A stretch of 55,197 nt of DNA from assembly GCA_002633005.1 (NCBI GenBank), contig NMRA01000033.1, forward strand, positions 503,364 to 558,560, in the 5' to 3' direction. The translations under genes were made by a program, and so were the position numbers. Shown one piece after another: positions 23,624 to 38,600 of this stretch (position 1 is the stretch's first letter; each line of letters begins with the position of its first letter). Origin of the DNA: Phoronis australis. Lineage: Eukaryota; Phoronida; Phoronidae. The notes beneath the pieces are model-generated. The model was given only the letters and a program-made list of their open reading frames with translations. It did not search any database and was not told the origin of the DNA.

Positions 23624-26600
23624 CTATAACAGATATATGTGCCATTGACATTAGACATCACGGATGGAACATTATCATCTGTTACCCGTTACCTGTTTAA
23701 AAGCATGAAAATTTTGAGACATCCAGTTGAGAAAACAGATCAAGTTTGAGTCTAATACTGGAATAAAAACTTAAAAATTTAGCGACGTTGCGTCCGCATC
23801 TCACGGACTTCAGCTTGGCTAGTGACATTATCGTTATTCTGGCCAATTGGTGGCGTTTTGACCAGACACGCTCTATTACCTGTTTGCTGATGTACCGTTA
23901 CGATTGATCGTTAGCCACCAAGATTGCACACAATCCCACGATTAGAAGGCAGATTCATTACTAAAAGTTAATTGAAATAATCCTGAAAACGATAATTATG
24001 CAGCCAACTTTTCCAATCAAGCATTCCCATCCATAATGAAAATAGGTTTCAGTCAATGGACCACCTGCCAGGTAAGAAAACAACCCACGGCATAACAACA
24101 CTACCTGGACATAACACCTTTTCTGTGATTGGTCAAATGCAATCTGAGTTATCCTATAATCTTGATGGTGGAAATGAAGGTGACATGACACACGTGTGCA
24201 TGTACATGTATAAGGACAGTATATTCTGCTGATCTTACATGATTGTGTACACTAATCCTCACCCTGAATTGAATGGTATCTGAGTCATTGCCACTCCTAC
24301 GTCCCCCACCCTCCTCATCGACGTCCGAGTACTGTGCGTTAACTGGCGCTGGACTCAGTGACTCACTGTTCTGAGTGGGACTGTTGGCGCGCTCTAGTGC
24401 CTCAGCCAACTTGATTTGTTCAAGGCGACCTGTTGGGTCATCCCAGGTCACCTGCACGCTCTGAGACGCCTCCGTGTTGAGCATGAGGGCTGGTGACACC
24501 TTGCCTGTAAATGATGACAAGCATTTGACACAACTATGTGACATTTATAGAAAGTATTTCAAAGATGGACGGCATCCGGACTTGAGCACAATGGTTGTTT
24601 TGTGGAATTGGTGATTAATAATTTGGAAATGTTTCTGGGCCTAAGCTAGTGATACTTGAAAAAGAGAGCTGACTTTAAAAGAAATACATTCCTGAATTGG
24701 TAGCCAGCGAAGTGATTTTAATGCAGGTCTCACTGTCAAATGTACAGGTGTTATGTACATCTTTTGTGAACTTCTTTTGATGGTAGAAACCAAGTGCTAT
24801 CATGACAGTGTATATCTGAACATCACTATGTTACATTACACCAGCCCAGAACAGTCCTTTAATACAAACAGGGACTCATTTGTTATATGAACCAATCAGA
24901 TCTGAACAGTACCGGTTTGAAACACACAGCAAAATGTCCAAGAATGACCACCATTGCTATTTGAAGTTGCAGTAAACCTGTCGGAACAAAGACTTACTCT
25001 GCAACTTATGTGCTTTGAAGAAGTCGCACGACAGCACTGTCTAATGCATTTAGAGACCCAATAGCACTTATTGCGTGGAGGAATGAAAGTACTAGCTATG
25101 TAAATGTATGGGCCACGTAAATGTACAGGCTACGAAACTGTAACGGACACATAAATGTAATGGACACGGAAATGTAACGGACACATAAATGTACCAGCCA
25201 TGTAAATGTACTGGCCACGTAAATGTACCGGCTACGTAAATGTACTGGCCACGTAAATTTAATGGACACGTAAATGTAACGGACACATAAATGTACCGGA
25301 CACGTAAATGTACCGGACACGTAAATGTAACGGACACATAAATGTACCAGCGATGTAAATGTACTGGCCACGTAAATGTAACGGACACGTAAATGTACTA
25401 TGTAATTGTACTAGCTATGTAAATGTTTCATGTATACCTGTACTTCTTGTGGTCCTTTGACGTTGCCGTGATGATGGCCTACTGCGTGAAGATGTACTTT
25501 GCTCTGATGATGTGTTTAGCTGGTTATTCCCTACAAAATAAGAAAGTTGGTTACTTACGATAACCGCAAATGAATGACATCACGTTAAAGATTAACCACG
25601 GTTCAAACCGGACTAAATCTCTGGGCCTAAACTCAAGCCTGTTCTCAGCTTTCTCATTTTTGTTTATAAGCGTAATTTAGATATTGTGTTACGCACGGTC
25701 ATTAATGAACTACACAAATGAACTGTAAGGAGTAACAATAACCTGACAAATACAGTACACAGCACTCTGCTCATGTAAAGCTGTTACAGTACAAGGTACA
25801 AGTAATTGAACAAAATACCAATTCCCCGTCATGACAGCTAATTCTGTTAATAGCAAAAATTACTGGTCACGACTATTATGGCGACAAACTTTTGCTTGCA
25901 GAAAGGTTTAGCCACCTTACTAACTTTCCTGATAATTCTCCTTCATTCTCAGTCATGAGGGAAGGTTACTCTGACGATCGGCTTCAGCCCAGCTGTCATG
26001 AAGGGAAATGACGAGTCATTCTGTCTGAATACTTTTGGCACGTAAAGTAACATTCAGGTAAATGTAATGTGTAACGTAAAGAAATACTCTGGTGTACTTA
26101 AAATAATGACAATGTTAGTGTTCAATCAAGAGGTAGCAACTTTACCACTAGGCCACACCACCTGCACTGATCACCTGACTGATAATTAAACTATAACCAC
26201 ACAACTCACCATTGTTGCGCTGCCTACTTTTCCTTCGAGATGATTTTTGAGCTCTACAAACAGAAATAGAATTTCATACAGTATCCAAGAGAACATACCT
26301 CACAATGACCAGTTTACATCTAAAACAGTCTGGTTATTTTCACCTTTGGATGAAATACCAAAACCGACCTAGTAGTTGTTGTCGCTACGATATAGAGCCA
26401 TCAAACTTATCACTGTTTAAGATTTCATCTGAACGACATCCAAGGAATATTACAAGTAGACAAACCGAGGTCACAGAAATGGTACAAGTTGATTAGACAT
26501 CTATAATCATGAAGTACTATCCAAAATTTAGAATTCTGGTTAACAAGGACTTCTCTTCAAATCTGGAATCTCTAGTTTCACAATCCTAGTTCAAACTCAC

Positions 26601-29600
26601 TTAGTGGCCTCTATAGCACTTTTAAGTTGTTTACTGATATCATTCATGGCCATATCGCCGGCGACATCTTCTGGCTGTTCGGCATCCACACACGCTTGCA
26701 CCATCTCGTCGTCACTGTCGCTCGTACTTGAAAATGCTGGCTTGTCTTTTCTGGTGGCACCCTCTGCAGGGTTTTCCACAGCCAAGGAGACGGAGGATTC
26801 ATTTTTGGTTGTTCCAATAGGCTTTGTTGGGCTATCCGATCGCGAGGCGGCGCTTTCTCTGTCTTTTCTTGGACTACAAGAAATATATATCACTTACAAT
26901 AAACAGGAACTTGAAACAAACAAAATAACTATGAGAACAGCGTGTGCAACAACACTTTTATAAAAGGCAAAAACACCACGTTATTTTAACTGGTCTCAAG
27001 GTATTACACTTCATGTCTTGCAGCGCGCCACACTTTTCCGCATATTTTCAATTTGCAGCCAAACCTTTTTGTTAAAAAATCTCTCAACATAGTGGCAGTA
27101 TCCTAACCCTTTAACACTGAGTTATTGTTGTTACAGCTACTGTATTATATATAATGTCATAACCGTCTGGGTATCTTCACCATTATTGCTCAAGGATTTA
27201 GAAACAGAACACCACCCCCAAAATTGTCCACACAATACTTGTAGTTTAGTTGCCATCACAACCCTCTGAATGCATTTCTAACATAAAGCAACCATTGGTC
27301 ACAAGCCATCAATAGTTTACCAAGGAGCAAATAAACAAGAAAAGGCTTTTTGAAAGGAAGGACCTAATATGAATTGGTTCAAAACAAAGTTTATCTGATT
27401 GAAAAAACATGCTGCATGCACGGTTAATTGCTCTTCCATCAGGTAGAGGGCACCAGGAGTCAGCAATAGTATGTGACCTTTAGTCTTTGTTTTGCAAACA
27501 TCTCCAAGAAACATAACCTGCCTTTTAACGGGTTCAGCCATGGGCACAACTTCCTGTTTGTTTCTGACCGACCTCCGAGTATTGCGGGCTGGTGTTTCCT
27601 GTTTGGTCTTCACCACAGCCTGCAAAGAGTGACATCTTGAATACATTATGATCTTGACCAAATACGATCAGGTAATACTAAGCTTTTGTGTGCAAAAGTT
27701 TGTGTTGTGCTCGCGTGTCCAGCTTCGGCATTGCTGACCTCTTGTGATGCGAATAAGTATCTTGTTCCAGTCAGCATGTCGCATATCACAACTCATTACA
27801 GCCAGCTGTTATCATTTTGCCAGCTATGAACAGGAAATAGTGTTTGTAACTGAAACAATAGCACTTTCAATGATATTCTCCTTATTTTACCTTTGCTTAA
27901 TTATGAGCATAAGACAACTGTTACACCTCATTGATCCTGAGTTGAGCAATTTTTTATATTTAATACGAGCAGATAAGGAAATATGCATGTTTAAGCAAAT
28001 GCAGAACAATAGAACAAAATTTGTTCACATTTGTAAGATTCGTAACACATAAAATCGTTCTAATACTGCACACTTTAAAACATGGAAATTGCCCTGCATG
28101 CTTAGATAATAATGATAACAACTTTTTGTGAGCTGCAAGTGAAGAGTAAAGCCAAAAAGATCCACTAGAGGTCAACACTTGTAACATACCAACTGCATGC
28201 TTGGGTTGAAGTTGTGGGGAAACAGAGCTTCATCGACTCTGGCCTGTTGTTCAGAACACTGGAACAAGCAACATGATGATGGTGACAATAGTTTTATTTA
28301 AATGAACGTTAATGACCTAATAACACTAATAACAAAACTGCTGAAATGTAAGTGTGGCTGCATACTAAATACGATGAATTTCACTTGAAAAGGCAATATT
28401 AATATTTTTGAAAGAGGGATTTCACTTTGTCCAAATGAAGAGGTTAAACACAAGCAAGTAAAAGTGAGACTTTCTATCTGTTATTCATGATGCAGACAGA
28501 CAGGAGTTTAAAAATATGAAACCTACAATTAGTATAGACTACATTATGCTTCACATTGCCATAGAAAGAAATTGACAAAATTTGACAAGCTCGATAAATA
28601 GCGCGGNCAAAAACACCACGTTATTTTAACTGGTCTCAAGGTATTACACTTCATGTCTTGCAGCGCGCCACACTTTTCCGCATATTTTCAATTTGCAGCC
28701 AAACCTTTTTGTTAAAAAATCTCTCAACATAGTGGCAGTATCCTAACCCTTTAACACTGAGTTATTGTTGTTACAGCTACTGTATTATATATAATGTCAT
28801 AACCGTCTGGGTATCTTCACCATTATTGCTCAAGGATTTAGAAACAGAACACCACCCCCAAAATTGTCCACACAATACTTGTAGTTTAGTTGCCATCACA
28901 ACCCTCTGAATGCATTTCTAACATAAAGCAACCATTGGTCACAAGCCATCAATAGTTTACCAAGGAGCAAATAAACAAGAAAAGGCTTTTTGAAAGGAAG
29001 GACCTAATATGAATTGGTTCAAAACAAAGTTTATCTGATTGAAAAAACATGCTGCATGCACGGTTAATTGCTCTTCCATCAGGTAGAGGGCACCAGGAGT
29101 CAGCAATAGTATGTGACCTTTAGTCTTTGTTTTGCAAACATCTCCAAGAAACATAACCTGCCTTTTAACGGGTTCAGCCATGGGCACAACTTCCTGTTTG
29201 TTTCTGACCGACCTCCGAGTATTGCGGGCTGGTGTTTCCTGTTTGGTCTTCACCACAGCCTGCAAAGAGTGACATCTTGAATACATTATGATCTTGACCA
29301 AATACGATCAGGTAATAAGCTTTTGTGTGCAAAAGTTTGTGTTGTGCTCGCGTGTCCAGCTTCGGCATTGCTGACCTCTTGTGATGCGAATAAGTATCTT
29401 GTTCCAGTCAGCATGTCGCATATCACAACTCATTACATCCAGCTGTTATCATTTTGCCAGCTATGAACAGGAAATAGTGTTTGTAACTGAAACAATAGCA
29501 CTTTCAATGATATTCTCCTTATTTTACCTTTGCTTAATGATGAGCATAAGACAACTGTTACACCTCATTGATCCTGAGGTGAGCAATTTTTTATATTTAA

Positions 29601-32600
29601 TACGAGCAGATAAGGAAATGTGCACAGTATAAGCTTGTGTTCAATATGCAGAAAAATAGAACAAAATTTGTTCACGTTTGTAAGATTCGTAACACAGAAA
29701 ATCGTTCAAAACACTGCACACTTTAAAACACGGAAATTGCCCTGCATGCTTAGATAATAATGTTAACAACTTTTTGTGAGCTGCAAGTGAAGAGTAAAGC
29801 CAAAAAGATCCACTAGAGGTCGACACTTGAAACATACCAACTGCATGCTTGGGTTGAAGTTGTGGGGAAACAGAGCTTCATCGACTCTGGCCTGCTGTTC
29901 AGAACACTGGAACAAGCAACATGATGATGGTGACAATAGTTTTAGTTAAATGAACGTAAATGACCTAATAACACCAATAACAAAACTGATGAAATGTAAT
30001 TGTAGCTACATACTAAATATGATGAATTTCACTTGACCAAGGTAAAATTAGTGTTTTTGAAAGAGGAATTTTGTCCAAAAAAAGAGCTTAAACGCAAGCA
30101 ACAAAAAGTGAGACTTTCTATCTGCTATTAATGATGCAGACAGACATGATATGAAACCTACAATTAGTATAGACTACATTATGCTTCACTTTGCCATAGA
30201 AAGAAATTGACAAAATTTGACAAGCTCGATAAATAGTGCGGATCCTACCTCCACAAAGGATAGATTCAAACAGGACAGATTCCTGGATCCCATCTGTGTG
30301 TCGACTATTTTGGCCAGAACTAATTGCACAAAAATTAATCACAAGTCACAACATCATACAACAGTTCACTTACCATTGTCAGCCAATGAGGGGACACTAT
30401 GCACTTTCCCTGGTCCCTGGCCAGGCGGAATTCTTTGGTTGTGTCATTGGCTCTTCCCTGAAAACAAATTGACAAAACCTTATAAAATTCAGTACATAAT
30501 TACTGTAATCACTACACTTCATCCTGGTGTATAACAAAATTCAAGGTTAAACAACAAATTACTATGATGTGAACACTCCCTACTTTATCTGCATAAAATC
30601 TTTCAATGAATTGCAGGTAAGAAAAAATTAAGGAAATTGGTTATCTTTGTTATCAAGGTTTGAATTCGTTAAATAACTTTTTATTAAATTTAACTTGTTA
30701 AATGCATTTATCGTCATTATTTTGACACTTGTCTCTTTATTTTGAAACCAGTCCTTAGGGTTTATTTTGCATTACTCATCTCTATTTATAGCCTCTAGGG
30801 CCTACTTTTGTATTCATACGTTTCTCTACGCGACTCCTGATTGGTCGCCCATATTTCCTTTGTTCTATTCAACATGGTCTCTCATTCAGCCACCTACCTC
30901 GTCATCTACAAGACCTACGTTCTTTCTCTTCATTTTTTCCCCACCCCCCATCCCGGGTGTCGGTTCCACTTTCTCTTTGCTTATACATTTCCTGTTTTGT
31001 TTTCATGTTCTGTACTTTTCCTTTAAGCCCTTCAGGCAGTTTTTTTGTTTTGTTCCCTCTTGCAGGGCTATTCATTGTACACGCCGGTGGGCGTTTTTTG
31101 CATGCCCATCTTGCAGAGTCTTAGTTAGTTTTATCTATTACGTCATAATAAATGACAATATTCACAATCCTCCTCTTGTTTTACTCTGCAACATATCTCG
31201 TGGCGTACCCCGGGCAAAATAGATAACGATAAAAATATTAATTGTAGTCCCATAAAGCTATGTTTTTAACATCTTTGATGATCACAGAATCTTTGTGCTG
31301 AAAATAATACCCAGCTGTTCGTAATCATGTGATTGTTTTTCTACAAAATCTGTGTTTTTTATGGAGATCGCAATAATTTCCATACAGTTACATGATTTTT
31401 TTCATGTGAAATGTGAATTGTGTTTATTTTTCTATTAGCTACCAAGATGTGTCTGGAATTTTCTTTTAAATTATTTTAGCCACAAACATCCAGTCAAAAA
31501 TGAAGACGGCAACATTGCTTGAAAAATGGAAGTCTTATTTTTGACACCCGAGCTCTCGGGGTAAAGGACCTTCTAAAGGAATAATAACTTACAAGTTTTG
31601 TGTGAAAAAATGACAGTTGTGTAAATTAACGCAATCTCCGTGAAAACTCAAGATAGTTTAGAAAATAAGCAGTCACTTGAATACGAACATTTGGGCATTG
31701 CTTTCGTGCACATAAGACTGCGTGATCATAAAGTGTAATTTAAAAATATGTTTACGTCACCTAAAAAATTCTGTCCTTAATGTAACAATGTACCTAATCA
31801 GTCTCATCTACTTCCACACTCAAATTAGAAATGACTTCTAGACTTGAGAAGAAATGACGATTCATAATTACTTCTCACCAGTCTCATTATTCTGAAGGTG
31901 ATTGGCCGTCAAGGGAATTAATGTTTTCAATACCAGAAAATGGCAAATAGGGGTTGCAAAATCAAAATCGAACTGCGCCAATTGAAGTGAGATGGGACGA
32001 AACAAACGTACCTGAAATATGAAGTGCGTGCAGCTCTTGTCGTAAGTCCAACGATAGTCGGCACCCAGTGAGGCCGCCATGTTGTTGTACTCGCTCTGTT
32101 TAGAGCTGAGCTTTTTACTGACGGCGATCACGACACCATGTAGTGGGGCACTGGGCTGGGACTGAAAGAATAAGTCATATGAGATAATATTAACTAGTTG
32201 ATATGAGTATTTATTAGTATTACCAACATTTAAGTGAATAACAACTTGATGTGACTGTATTATTAATCTTTTTCAGGTTAACACATCTTAAAGGTGCATT
32301 TTGCCCTGTTAACTTGACTAAAACACAACAGGAGTATCAAGGCCATCTGTGACTAAAATACAACAGGTGCATCGAGGCAATCTGTGACTAAAACCCAACA
32401 GGAGTATTGAGGCCATCTGTGACCAAAACACAACAGGTGTATCGAGGCAACCTGTAACTAAAACCCAACAGGAGTATCGAGGCCATCTGTGACTAAAACA
32501 CAACAGGTGTATTGAGGCAATCTGTGACTAAAACACAACAGGAGTATCGAGGCCATTTGTGACTAAAACACAACAGGAGTATAGAGGCCATATGTGACTA

Positions 32601-35600
32601 AAACACAACAGGAGTATCGAGGCAATCTGTGACTAAAACTCAACAGGAGTATCGAGGCCATATGTGACTAAAACACAATAGGAGTATTCAGGCCATCTGT
32701 GACTAAAACACAACAGGAGTATCGAGGCAATCTGTGACTAAAACACAACAGGAGTATCGAGGCCATATGTGACTAAAACACAATAGGAGTATTCAGGCCA
32801 TCTGTGACTAAAACACAACAGGAGTATCGAGGCCATATGTGACTAAAACACAATAGGAGTATTCAGGCCATCTGTAACTAAAACACAACAGGAGTATCGA
32901 GGCCATCTGTGACTCAAAAAATCCTTCAGATCTCATTGGGGTTTGCCAACCCTGAAATTGTGAATTGAAAAGTGGCGCATGTTCCCACTGCCCGTGACTT
33001 CAGATGGTAATGGAAATGGAATCCTATCATGGTCAAGGATATGAGACCGGTTTTATGAGAGTAAGCTTAATTTGATATTAGATTTCAAGCCAGCTGAACA
33101 GGGTGTAATTTTTACATTTATCACTGTCACCATGGTTAGCTTATCTCAATTGTTAGTTAACATAAAACACTTGACAAGTAAACTAGTTCTTAAAGTGACA
33201 TTACCGGTGAGAGAAGTAATGTTCTGAAATCAGCCATACTACTGATCACCTTAACTGCACTCGGGAAATGATAGAGTATTTTAAGCATATTTAAAATGTA
33301 AAGCCACCAGCCTTGATTTCAAATAATGTCTGGCAAATTTCAATGAGAATTGAATATTTATAGTAAAATCACAAAAACACAACAGATTTTATTGCTCTTG
33401 TCAAAGCTAATAACTTTAAGAAATTTTGTACCGTCCAATATTAATTTCAAAAATATGTTTTTCAGCCATAAAAATTAAAGAAATCAGCCAATCAGTTGCC
33501 CTTTTGTAAAACAATCAGCTTCTGCTACGCATAACACAGTCTTTCAAGACAGAACACAAAACTGGACTTTAACAGTTCTATGATACAGGTCTACACGGTA
33601 ACTTCAAAAAATCAATTTTACAAGCACATAGCCTTGCGTCTAAGATTGTGGTAATGATGATGACACCAACATCAATCCATAATGACAACTTTGACAGTGC
33701 ACACCACATCTGTCAGAGCTCACCAAAGGAATGTCTTGAGTGATCTGAGAGGTTATAGTCTTTCTCTCTTCCCCATCCGCCAGTGTGCTGTTCTTGATGG
33801 CTATAGCCAACTGCTGTCCCAAAAGTTCATCAAGGGGCTATAACAAGAATGTAGAAATGGGATAAATGTTCAATAATGTTTAGTAAGACATCATTTTGAT
33901 CTTTTGGACCCACACAAATGCAATAAAAACGTCAATATTAAAAACAAATAAAAATTAGGCTAGATTTACGTAGCCCAGAAATTTTTTTAAGCACTTCAAA
34001 AATTATTACTTGCCTATGGACCCCACCAATCCTTCTTAATTCCCTGAGAGCACACAATGGGTGCCATCCTTGTTGGGGCACACATAATTTTTTAAAATTT
34101 CAAGTGATAAATTACCCCCCTTGATTACTTGAATCGGAAAATATTCAAGACCTACAAAGTTTTTGAAAACATGTCGCAACTGTGCATTTCTATTCTTAGT
34201 TGTGGGTCCAAATCATATCATAGCAGTGGCAGAAACATCTGGACAACCTTAAAGGGTTCTATACCACTTTAAAGGCACAAAATGTATACTTAGGAATATG
34301 TAAGTCAAAACAGACTTTCGAATGTTACATATCACAATGTAACTGGTTTCAAATTATTATTTCTCATTAGGTTTCTGTCTTCAAATTGTCACCCACCAAG
34401 TTCAGAAGCAATTTATGACCTAAATTAAACCTTCTGAAGCCACTGAACTAGAAAAACAAGATCAAATATTATTTTCAAAAAGGTATTTACCAGACTGCAT
34501 TTACGTGCATGGGCCCTTTTTCGTGACCTTGCTTGACCTTCAGGAGTGTCTAGAGCTGACAAAAACTCCTGGAATGCGAAATGTAAACAACATCAAATAG
34601 CACAGACAAAACAAACGTTTATATTGCATTCTAAAAAAACAATAACATTCACCAGTCTCAACAAGCGCATGAAGGTCATTACGTGCTATTTATTAATGTG
34701 GTATTTAATAGAAAGATAACGACCCCTCAGTACATGAAGGTCATTACAGGTTATTTATTAATGTAGTATTAAATAGAAAGATAACGACCCCTCAGCACAT
34801 GAAGGTCACTACGTGTTATTTATTAGAATGTGGCATTTAGTAGAAAAATAACGACCCCTCAGCACATAGAAGTAAATAAAGAGAGTTGTACCTCAACATC
34901 AAACGATGGTTTGTACTGGACGTCCTTTTTTAGGAACTTGCCTGGTGTGTCAATACCAGCTTTGGACCGGGGACTCGACCTCAGAGGGGTCTTGTTCTCC
35001 TGTTTCAGTTGCTGTAAACGGAACAGGGAAATACATTCAATGACTATTCATATGCCAAGTACACCAATTACAGTCACAGTTTTCAAAAACATTGACAATA
35101 TCTTGGAAGTTATCGAGTTCATGGCAAAATTTGTGGCTCAAAGTTGGGGAAATAAAAATTATGGTCTTATCACCTAGTCTATCTAAAAATGAGAAAAAGT
35201 TAACCAACTAAACTAAAAAATTAGCAAACAGAAAAACAAAAATTACAAAATCTTTGGCAGGACATTAAACCGTTCATTTTGGGAAAACATATAAACTATT
35301 TGTGATCTTAAATCTAACTGTAAAAGCAAGCATAAGAGTATGCATTTGCAAAACGTTTCAAAATCAGGTTTAAGAGGCTACACATAGGAAGCCCCGCCCT
35401 TTGAAAGTATTGGCAACAGAGACTTAGATTTAACTCAAAGCAAGAAGACTTGGGCAACAATGGAATGTACTCAAAAGATAGCCATAACCACTTGTTGACT
35501 AGTCAAACACAAGATGCAAGTTTCACAGATGACAATTTTGACATTTCTATCAACAAATTTTACAAATGCTAGAAATGCAACGAAATTTTGTTAAAGTCGA

Positions 35601-38600
35601 CTTAAGCTGCTTGAAACTTCCACTTTACAACAAATTTTAAAAAAGTTTAAACAATAACGTACCCGCACGCGATTGTTATCAGCTTTCATGGCCACTGGAG
35701 TCTTAAAGCTGGTAGACTCCACCTTCAAGGAAGTTGGAGAACGTTTTCCACTTATCTCCCCTTGGTTTTCTACCAGTTGTCGACCAACAGGAGGTGCCTC
35801 ATCTTTGGCAGACTGTGAATTGTGTTGAACTCTATCTTCAACAGTGACAGGGGAGTTAACTCTACCTTGTGCATTTACAGGGGAGCTAACTCTACCATCT
35901 GCAGTAGCAAGGGGGCTAAGTACGTTAGCCTTATGAATATTCTCCTTTTCTTCTGCACGGAATTCTACTCGCGTATTTGTTGTGTCCATGACTGTTGTGT
36001 CAGTGGACTCGTTGTACAGTTTGTCGATGAGATAGTCATTTTCGTTACACTTTTGACCCGAGCGTGCACAGGCAAACAACCACCTAGAACACAGTAAACA
36101 GTAAAAGATGCATTTGTCCAAACAGATACAAGATACCATTATTCATCGAAAGTACCACGTGGGCAGGTTAAGATGCGTGTAATATTTCCATTGCATTCAA
36201 AGATAAAATTTTTTTTTGTAAACTATTGTGATCTCACTAACCTCTAACCTGTATAAACAACAATTCCTTCAATTTAGTTTTTAAGAATGTTTTATTGCAC
36301 AGCCGGTACGCCACAATCGTTTTGAAAGACAATACACGAAATTTCACCATTAGCGTCACCACGAAATACGATCTCAGCTGTCAACTCAAAAAGCAGAAGT
36401 TGCTTAATAGTGTCGCCACCATCAATGTCCGACATAATTTCACAACAGGAAGGCTAAGAAACCTAGACATTCAGAAATACCTACTCAGCTAAGAAATTTA
36501 AAAATCAGTGCAACTATGTAGATTTTTGTGTTCAACATTTTGCTTTAATATAAATTTGTTTCTATGATTTGGCCAAAAACTGACTTAACCCATTGAACTT
36601 TCACAAAAAATCATGTTTCTACATCATGACCCACTTCACACTACTAAATAGTTGGTAGTTTTGAAAATTAAAACAAATTTTGCTTACAATAATTTAACAC
36701 ATAAAATGTTACCATAATTGTAACCAGGTTGACAAGAGCCTGAATGAAGTCAACATTACAGGTGAATACTAACTTTTCAAGTGACAATTTCATAATTCAG
36801 GCTAGGACTATTACTCTAAACTTACTTTTTATGCAGAGCAGGTAGTTTCCACTTGATTGCTGCGGCATACTTTGATCCCTCTGGTTCATTGACCACTAAG
36901 TGGGTACTGGCCAGTAGACCTTTGTTAGCACGACGTACAAAGTATTCTTGACATCTGAAATTCCAGGTAAAATGTTGAAGGAACAATCACCAGCAGCCAT
37001 TGTGGTAGGCAGTAAGTTTCTGGTTCTTAATTTTATTCATTCTGACATTATGTAACATTTTTCATTTTAATGCTAATTTTTCATGACCATTAGCTGTTAG
37101 CCCATACTAGCCACTCTGTCATGTGACAACACTTAGTCACAAATACACCAGAGACATCTTCTGGCGAACCCAAACAACTCAAAATAGCAGTGAGTGAGAC
37201 AGTGTATTCATCTCTAATGTTATATAACTTGCCTTTGTATCTATAAGTCAGCCACATTCGTTGCAGTAATTTCCCAAATTTTATTTGTCATTGCACATTG
37301 TGCTTTGTTTTCTTCAACAGTAAAGGCGTGGCAAAGATCAGGGAATATATTGCTGTTCTATATTCAGTAAAATACTCTTTTATCCATCACGACCGTCATT
37401 TGAACATCGAGCTGACAATGGAAGGGTTTTCAGAGAAAAATCAACTATTATTACAGTCGGGTGTTTAATGAAAGAGTTTTGATTACAGTAACCGCAACAA
37501 TATCTCTTTCCCATGGGCTTAACACAATCACTTGTCTTCTGCACTCCTTTCCCAAACAGTGTACATGATACATATCTATCCTATTTCCTTACGTGGCACC
37601 CATGATTTCCGCCAGATTCATCAGACAGTCCCTCTCACGGCCGCTGTACCCACTCACAGACAGCACACATCCCTCCAGGGGTTTGGCACCAGCCTTCAGT
37701 TCCAGAGGAGCATACAAGTTGTTGTCACCAACAGGGAGGATGGTATCCTCCTCCAGGCACGATTCCTAAAAGAGTAAAATCATCGAAATGAGCAGAGTTC
37801 TCTTTCCTCTTCTACTTGGTTAAAAAATTTGAGAGGTGAATAATAAAGCAAAGTGATACAATAAAAGAGTAAAACATTATTTAAACAGACCCCTTTCAAG
37901 ATTACGTCAGTATGTAACATAAAAACAATATTATAAGAAATTTCATTTTTAACTTATTTTGGTACTCCAACAGAATGGCAGTCACGAGTAAAGGACACAA
38001 CTTTCACTTTTTATCAGCAAAATATCCTAATGTCAGTGAGACCTTTTGACCCATTACACTTATTCTGTATCTATAATGGGGTATGCTAATTACTCAGAGA
38101 CAATACCTACAGCATATATGACATATGCTCAATATACAGAGACAAAACATACAACATACACAAGATATGCTCAACATACAGAGACAAAACATACAACATA
38201 CATAAGATATGCTCAATATAGAGACAAAACTTACAACATACATGAGATACACTCAATATACAGAAACAAAACATACAACTTACATGAGATATGCTCAATA
38301 TACAGAAACAACACATACAACATCCGTGAGACATGCTCAATATACAACACATACAACACACAACATACACAAGAGTATTATTAACAGCAAAAATTAGAAA
38401 ACTTTTATCAGCGTTGACTTGTAACGAAACAAGAATTGGCAAGCGATTTTCTTTTCGTCAAACTGGGTTTACATGATTTGTACAGTATATCTGACATCAA
38501 ATACTTGCCAAATTTTCGAGCATTTGCAACATCCAATCAAGCTTTTGAAAAGAAGAAACAGGGCGAATTTAGTAATTATTTTTTAACCAAATTGAAGATT

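Larger units (their letters stand above)
26968..28606. repeat. 1.64 kb block, copy A, ending at an assembly join
   Basis: Nearly identical to 28608-30241. Copy A stops exactly at the single N at 28607 and copy B starts exactly after it. Contains copies of TOPBP1 exons 22 and 23. Differences are scattered substitutions and small indels, as between alleles. Confidence 0.9.

Noticed and set aside
25092-25388. 98-aa minus-strand open frame rich in [11 protein letters not shown] repeats
   Set aside because: It is the 17-bp minisatellite read in one frame (period 51 nt); not a gene.
27317-27661. 114-aa open frame repeated at 28957-29301, as a duplicated independent gene
   Set aside because: It is TOPBP1 exon 23 running on into its intron; the second copy comes from the haplotype-like duplication.
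30767-31222. 151-aa Phe/Ser-rich plus-strand open frame
   Set aside because: Arises from a pyrimidine-rich block (possible LTR remnant); looks hydrophobic only because of T-richness.
32318-32503. Minus-strand repetitive open frame
   Set aside because: Translation of the 35-bp minisatellite.
32316-32913. CRISPR-like array (35-bp repeat)
   Set aside because: Units are contiguous with no unique spacers, and the sequence is animal.
38107-38442. 111-aa Cys-rich repetitive open frame
   Set aside because: Product of the 42-bp tandem repeat; no start context, no domain.
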